From assembly GCA_938045585.1 (NCBI GenBank), contig CALIAU010000002.1, positions 186,001-250,000 of the forward strand: 64,000 bases of DNA, in the 5' to 3' direction. Shown one piece after another: positions 60,050-64,000 of the stretch (its first letter is position 1; every line of letters begins with the position of its first letter). The notes under the pieces were generated by a model. It was not told the origin of the DNA. It searched no databases and saw only the letters and a list, made by a program, of their open reading frames with translations. This stretch comes from an uncultured Saprospiraceae bacterium. GTDB lineage: Bacteria; Bacteroidota; Bacteroidia; Chitinophagales; Saprospiraceae. The translations under genes were made by a program, and so were the position numbers.

Positions 60050-60507
60050 ACTGTTCCCCTATTTTTTTGTCGCCATATGGAGACCATCATACGTATTGGG
60101 AGTAAGACTGCAGAAATTACTGCTGCAGTCCAGAAAAAAATCATTTGTGTTTTCATATATGAGCCCAAAGATTTTTGCTTTTCGACTGGGAAATTCTCTA
60201 ATAAAGCATATAAACCATCCTCATCTACATAGGCTTGAAAATCATAGATGTTATCCACTAGATACATCGTAATAGGAATCGCAAGAAAAATAAGAGCAAC
60301 CTTAGGATACGTTGTATCTGCAATCCAATGAAATTTAAGTAAAAATATATATCGGATAAAAGTAACTGCAGCTATTATAAAGACTATGTTCTCAGTATAA
60401 AACGGATAATTCTTCCCTAAACTATTATACAAAGGAAGAAGAACTAAAACACAGAGTAAGCCTGTAAATAGTATCCATACCAATTCCATAAATAACTTTG
60501 ACCTCAT
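60046..60507 (-). CDS. Hypothetical membrane protein
   Basis: A 153-residue protein with about four transmembrane helices (9-25, 40-58, 72-90, 120-140), no recognised domain. It is translationally coupled to the GT39 gene downstream (ATGA overlap) and is led by a TAACTTTG promoter element. A role as an accessory protein to the glycosyltransferase is inferred from this coupling. Confidence 0.65.
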   Translation of the reverse strand: MRSKLFMELVWILFTGLLCVLVLLPLYNSLGKNYPFYTENIVFIIAAVTFIRYIFLLKFHWIADTTYPKVALIFLAIPITMYLVDNIYDFQAYVDEDGLYALLENFPVEKQKSLGSYMKTQMIFFWTAAVISAVLLPIRMMVSIWRQKNRGTV

Positions 60508-60511
60508 AGCC

Positions 60512-60519
60512 CAAAGTTA
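60512..60519 (-). promoter_or_regulatory. -7 promoter element of the membrane-protein/GT39 operon
   Basis: The minus strand reads TAACTTTG, matching TAnnTTTG, four bases upstream of the ATG at 60507; the leader would be almost absent. Confidence 0.5.
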
Positions 60520-60632
60520 ACAAATGGGAGATTAGCTGTATGTGGATTTGATAAAGAATGGCTTATAAATCTTTAGCTGAATTGTAAACAATGCTTAATT
60601 TGCAATACAATGCAAACTTTTATCTTATTTAA

Positions 60633-61400
60633 TTGATAAATCAAAAACACACAACTCTCCGCCTTAGGCTTGCCAATCAACTTTGTCAAAACCTATTACA
60701 TATGTTTCCCAAGCGTATACAATCTTTTATTGTTTATGGCTCTGTGGCTTTAAAGAAAGCACAAAAGGAAAGTGATATAGATATTCAAATTATATCTGAT
60801 AATCCGAACTTACTTCAACAGCAGAAAACGGAACAGTTAATTTTTGAAGCGCAACAGAAAAGTGGTATTAAGATGATGGTGAATGCGAAAACACCCTCTT
60901 TTATTATTGAAGAATTAGTTCAGGGAGATAGTTTTCATGTTTTGATGGTATTAAATGGAGTTTGTCTTTTAAACAGTGCTTTATTTTCTTCATTAAAAAC
61001 CTTAGTACAATCTTCACCTCTACCAAGCAGAGATGTTATCGAAAACAAATTAAGAAGGGAGGTTCAAGAATGGTCAAACGATCTTTTTAATCAACGATTA
61101 AGCCAATTTAATAGTGACTGCAGTTTAAGCACATTTCAGTTTCTTGCCTATAAAAGAGTGACTGAAAACATATATGACACTTGGATAGAGCAAGAAAATT
61201 CTATTCAACGTGCGTCTAAACATCTTCCTGCAATTCAGGAACATCTACCAGAGTATAGTGCCTGTCTGGATAAATTCCTTCGCTACAACAAAAATGTTAG
61301 CAGCTTAGGTATTGATTTAGATCTAGAACATGATTTTAATATAGTTGAACTCCTTCAAACAATGCGCTATATTCTAAAGCAAACTAAAGAACTAAGTTGA
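60633..61400 (+). CDS. Nucleotidyltransferase-fold protein 1 of 4
   Basis: A 255-residue protein. The Pol-beta-type motif SFIVYGSVALKKAQKESDIDIQI (about 31-53) has the GS and the DxD. The next strand, IKMMVNAKT, carries Asn where a third carboxylate is expected. The conserved LNGVCLLNSALFSSLK (about 107-122) and a helical C-terminal domain ending VELLQTMRYILK follow. The N terminus from TTG 60633 aligns with the other three copies, so TTG is the likely start. It is the first gene of the four-copy array and overlaps the next gene by four bases. Confidence 0.8.
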   Translation: MINQKHTTLRLRLANQLCQNLLHMFPKRIQSFIVYGSVALKKAQKESDIDIQIISDNPNLLQQQKTEQLIFEAQQKSGIKMMVNAKTPSFIIEELVQGDSFHVLMVLNGVCLLNSALFSSLKTLVQSSPLPSRDVIENKLRREVQEWSNDLFNQRLSQFNSDCSLSTFQFLAYKRVTENIYDTWIEQENSIQRASKHLPAIQEHLPEYSACLDKFLRYNKNVSSLGIDLDLEHDFNIVELLQTMRYILKQTKELS

Positions 61401-62149
61401 GTACTTTTCACTCAAAACATAGAACAAAAATTGCTGAACAGATTCTTTTAGCGATAAAGAAATTTGATACTACAAATATCCAATGTTTTATTGTATATGG
61501 TTCCACTGCTAGAGGCACAGCAACGGAGCACAGTGATTTAGATATCCAAATTTTAGTCCATGTTACCACCCCTAAGCTTGTCAATTATTTATCAAAACTC
61601 AAAGCCACATTTGAGCAGAAGTACGATTTAGAGATTGCACTAAACCTAAAAACCGTTTCTCAATACATAGAAAATCTAATGCGCAATGAGCCACTCTATT
61701 ATTTTATACTAGTTGATGGAATCTGCCTTTTAAATAGTACTGTTTTTATTGGACTTAAACATTTTTTAAAAGCGAATCCAAAACCTATCTTAAAAAAACT
61801 AGAGAAGGTGCATGCTAAAGGGATTGGAATTAGATCTGCAGCTATCCTTACAACCCACACGCCTAAAATTATTGAAGAATTTCAATCCATACTTTTAGAC
61901 TATACTTCATTAGACTTCATAAGGAATAACTCTGTCAAAAACTACATTGACCTATTAGCTAATACAAAAGGCAGAGACATTGCACACAAACCAATTCCTT
62001 TAAAGGAAATGGAAAAATGTATTACTCAAATTAAACACTTTGCAAATAGTTCTTTTACACTTGACCTCAAAAATGAATTTAATCTAATCGATATGTTGAA
62101 AATGCTAAACATTATTCTTCAAGAATCAAATCCTAATGTACATGAATAA
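61397..62149 (+). CDS. Nucleotidyltransferase-fold protein 2 of 4
   Basis: A 250-residue paralogue. The motif is CFIVYGSTARGTATEHSDLDIQI (about 28-50), closest of the four to the canonical GS-x-A-x-G form. The third-carboxylate position reads IALNLKTV. The block VDGICLLNSTVFIGLK follows, then a helical C-terminal domain. The start is TTG 61397 overlapping the previous stop (TTGA). The C-terminal middle (about 150-200) is the most divergent of the four. Confidence 0.8.
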   Translation: MSTFHSKHRTKIAEQILLAIKKFDTTNIQCFIVYGSTARGTATEHSDLDIQILVHVTTPKLVNYLSKLKATFEQKYDLEIALNLKTVSQYIENLMRNEPLYYFILVDGICLLNSTVFIGLKHFLKANPKPILKKLEKVHAKGIGIRSAAILTTHTPKIIEEFQSILLDYTSLDFIRNNSVKNYIDLLANTKGRDIAHKPIPLKEMEKCITQIKHFANSSFTLDLKNEFNLIDMLKMLNIILQESNPNVHE

Positions 62150-62915
62150 CGAAAGCAAAAGAAGAGTAATAATTGCACAGGAACTTGCAGATTATTTAAA
62201 AAGTAAACAGCATAGTCCTGCCCAATCATTCATTGTGTATGGATCAAGTATATTGGGGACTGCACAAGCAAACAGTGACATTGATATTATCTTACTTGTT
62301 GATTATAATGATAGACAATTGATGTCTGAGTTAAAAAAGAAAACCTTAGAAATTCAGAAAATACATGCAGTCTTAATTACTATAAATGTAAAACTTGTAT
62401 CTGATTTCTTGAAAGAAATTACAGAAGGCAATCACTATTTTCTACATATCGCCCTTAAAGGAAAATGTCTTCTTGACAGTAAGATCTTCGAAGGCTTTAA
62501 ATCTATAGTGGCCACAAACTCCTTGCCTTCTCAGAAGGATTTAATTAGCAAAAACGCAAAAGACACAAGCAGCCGCGTTCAGGACTTATTTTTAGGCTCA
62601 TTAGTTAAACTGTGTACGGGAATTCGAATTACTATTTTAAAATATATTGACTTAAAATTACTTCAGACTATGAACTTAGAAAGCTGGGAAGAATATCAAA
62701 CTCAGATCCAAAGAGACGTCTACGAACCTTCCATACGAAAATTTCTACCACAGTATGCTGATAATATAATGGCCTTCTTTGCTTTAAGTGATCAAGTAAA
62801 ACCCTTAGGATTTGACCTAGCTGTACTTGATAAATTGCCCTCCTGCAATTTCGTAGAGCTGCTTAGATGTATAGAATTTATAACTAAGGATAGTCAAACT
62901 ACACTTCAAGATTAA
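62142..62915 (+). CDS. Nucleotidyltransferase-fold protein 3 of 4
   Basis: A 257-residue paralogue from ATG 62142; an ATG two codons earlier (62136) is possible, but MNNESKRRVIIAQ aligns with MEENTKKLVVAQ of copy 4. The motif is SFIVYGSSILGTAQANSDIDIIL; the third position reads ITINVKLV. LKGKCLLDSKIFEGFK and a helical C terminus follow. It overlaps copy 2 by eight bases. Confidence 0.8.
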   Translation: MNNESKRRVIIAQELADYLKSKQHSPAQSFIVYGSSILGTAQANSDIDIILLVDYNDRQLMSELKKKTLEIQKIHAVLITINVKLVSDFLKEITEGNHYFLHIALKGKCLLDSKIFEGFKSIVATNSLPSQKDLISKNAKDTSSRVQDLFLGSLVKLCTGIRITILKYIDLKLLQTMNLESWEEYQTQIQRDVYEPSIRKFLPQYADNIMAFFALSDQVKPLGFDLAVLDKLPSCNFVELLRCIEFITKDSQTTLQD

Positions 62916-62920
62916 AAGCA

Positions 62921-63670
62921 ATGGAGGAAAACACTAAAAAATTGGTTGTCGCGCAACAATTACTGACTAAGCTAGATGCTTTAAAAAGTACAAACATTAA
63001 GTCTCTTATACTTTATGGCAGTGTAGCGCTTAAAACTGCAAAAAAGCAGAGTGACATAGATCTAATGTTGCTCTTGGACTATACAGATATGAATTTACTT
63101 AAAAAGGTGAAATCAATTTGCGAAGAAACGCAAGAAACATCTCAGGAACAAATTGCGCTTAGTTTCAATACCGTTTCAAATTTTTTAAACCACATGATGC
63201 AGGGTCATCAAATGTACTTGAACATGTGCTTGCATGGCACATGCCTGATGAATAGTCTAGTATTTGACGGCATTAAAAACATTATTACAAATAGCAAAAT
63301 ACCTCCACAAGAGGAAATTGTATCGCATAGTAAAGCATTCATTCAAAATCAAACGAATGTATTTTTAGGTAGAACCATGACAGACTTTATTGCAAGTATA
63401 GATGCCATTGTGCGCAGATATTTACATTTTAAAGAATTTGGGCAAAGCAAAATAGATAATTGGAAAGCATATGAAGCATTGTTAAACCATAATGACTTTA
63501 GTAATTTAATTCATCTTCATTTATCCCAGTTCGAGCCTGTCTTAAGCAAATTCTATTCGATAAAGCATGCTTTCAGTCCCGTTCAACCTCCCAATTTTGA
63601 AGTTCTTGAAACAATTGATTTAGCACAGCTTCTGAACTGTATCCGCTTCATACAAAATAATTCAAACTAG
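62921..63670 (+). CDS. Nucleotidyltransferase-fold protein 4 of 4
   Basis: A 249-residue paralogue with SLILYGSVALKTAKKQSDIDLML, third-position strand IALSFNTV, LHGTCLMNSLVFDGIK, and a helical C terminus ending AQLLNCIRFIQ. The gap to copy 3 is five bases. Its stop overlaps the stop of the convergent 2H-phosphoesterase gene. Confidence 0.8.
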   Translation: MEENTKKLVVAQQLLTKLDALKSTNIKSLILYGSVALKTAKKQSDIDLMLLLDYTDMNLLKKVKSICEETQETSQEQIALSFNTVSNFLNHMMQGHQMYLNMCLHGTCLMNSLVFDGIKNIITNSKIPPQEEIVSHSKAFIQNQTNVFLGRTMTDFIASIDAIVRRYLHFKEFGQSKIDNWKAYEALLNHNDFSNLIHLHLSQFEPVLSKFYSIKHAFSPVQPPNFEVLETIDLAQLLNCIRFIQNNSN

Positions 63671-64000
63671 CTTTTTGGAGTTGAGGGAATTACTTGCCAA
63701 GTCCTTCCATTGTGACAAAGCAATTCTATATTCTGGAATGTAAATGTTCGTCTATAGTCTTTCTGTTTGAAATGCTCAAGAGCTGGTTTTAATAAAGATG
63801 GTTCTAAATCTTTAAATGCTACTGTCATGTGTGGGTGGAATGGGTGATTCATTTTCATTTCTTGGTCAAAAAGTTTTTCTATTAAATCCTTCGATAATCG
63901 ATGACATTCTATTAGTCTATCGGAATGGCTTAAAGCAACAAATAAGACGTTTGGTTCAAAGGAATCAAATCCTTGCAATTCAATATCGAAGTTTTCAATT
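63667..64000 (-). CDS. 2'-5' RNA ligase-family (2H phosphoesterase) protein, 5' end outside window
   Basis: The reading frame is open to the right edge; the visible 111 residues end the protein. HPHMTVAFKDL is an HxTx motif, here the second of the pair; the first should lie beyond 64000. The preceding FDIELQGFDSFEPNVLFVAL and the following RRTFTFQNIELLCHNGRTW fit the LigT/2H fold. These enzymes act on 2'-5' linkages or cyclic phosphates of RNA or nucleotides. The gene converges with the four-copy nucleotidyltransferase array. The apparent start at 63978 is internal. Confidence 0.85.
   Translation of the reverse strand, partial: IENFDIELQGFDSFEPNVLFVALSHSDRLIECHRLSKDLIEKLFDQEMKMNHPFHPHMTVAFKDLEPSLLKPALEHFKQKDYRRTFTFQNIELLCHNGRTWQVIPSTPKS

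Noticed and set aside
60633-63670. MNT/HEPN toxin-antitoxin pair
   Set aside because: All four genes carry the nucleotidyltransferase motif and no separate HEPN gene with an R-x4-6-H motif is present.
1-64000. tRNA or rRNA genes
   Set aside because: No T-loop GTTCRAATC with a matching acceptor stem and no rRNA-like segment was noticed by eye; a dedicated tRNA scan could still change this.

Overview
The window is a stretch of a Bacteroidota (Bacteroidetes) chromosome. The signs are type IX secretion (T9SS) C-terminal sorting domains on three proteins, SusC/TonB-receptor-like and GLPGLI proteins, paired DUF1800/DUF1501 proteins, a Bacteroidota-type topoisomerase IV subunit A, TAnnTTTG promoter elements, weak or absent Shine-Dalgarno sequences, and many lipoproteins with short signal peptides. 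The sequence is AT-rich. A free-living, probably protein-degrading member of the Saprospirales/Chitinophagales/Cytophagales side of the phylum is plausible, but the sequence here does not fix genus or order. No rRNA, tRNA, CRISPR array, prophage or intact insertion sequence was recognised.

Layout. 1-4.8 kb: end of a secreted endonuclease/exonuclease/phosphatase-family protein, small envelope proteins, a beta-lactamase-like serine hydrolase and a membrane metallophosphoesterase. 4.9-8.1 kb: typA (bipA) and a DUF2461 gene converge on a small S23 four-helix-bundle gene that lies between inverted arrays of a 9-bp CGGAC repeat. 8.2-16 kb: an uncharacterised phosphorylase-like protein, a region dense in short repeats, a lipoprotein esterase, mnmE, three hairpins, then a DUF6155-like / nucleoid-associated protein / PAP2 phosphatase run and a PhnA-like zinc-ribbon protein. 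16-24 kb: a secreted protein of three near-identical fasciclin domains, an ECF sigma factor overlapping a membrane protein with a beta-barrel-like C terminus, and a 1209-residue phosphoesterase / kinase-like / outer-membrane-barrel fusion. 24-32 kb: phosphatase, thioredoxin-like lipoprotein, CDGSH protein, aldose epimerase, rpsU, patatin, and parC with a histone-H1-like tail. 32-44 kb: a second sigma/membrane-barrel pair, a small metzincin-like protease, a membrane-bound MutS homologue, smpB, a GLPGLI/TonB-receptor pair and a TetR-DPP IV operon. 44.3-53.5 kb: an accessory-looking secreted cluster with three DUF1800 proteins, one DUF1501 protein and two discoidin-like proteins. 53.6-60.5 kb: a DinB/YfiT protein, an outer-membrane protein, and a polyprenyl-linked glycosylation-like set (GT2, flippase-like UPF0104, GT-C/GT39 membrane proteins). 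60.6-63.7 kb: four tandem paralogous nucleotidyltransferase-fold proteins that converge on a 2H phosphoesterase (2'-5' RNA ligase family).

The strongest candidates for undescribed biology are: (i) the four-gene nucleotidyltransferase array, which keeps the GS/DxD motif but seems to lack the third carboxylate; (ii) the DUF1800/DUF1501/discoidin secreted cluster; (iii) several families of short structured repeats, including two copies of a roughly 100-135-bp folded element and three mini-hairpins with compensatory stem changes; and (iv) the S23 gene framed by inverted CGGAC arrays. All functional statements come from motif recognition by eye; no database search was run.
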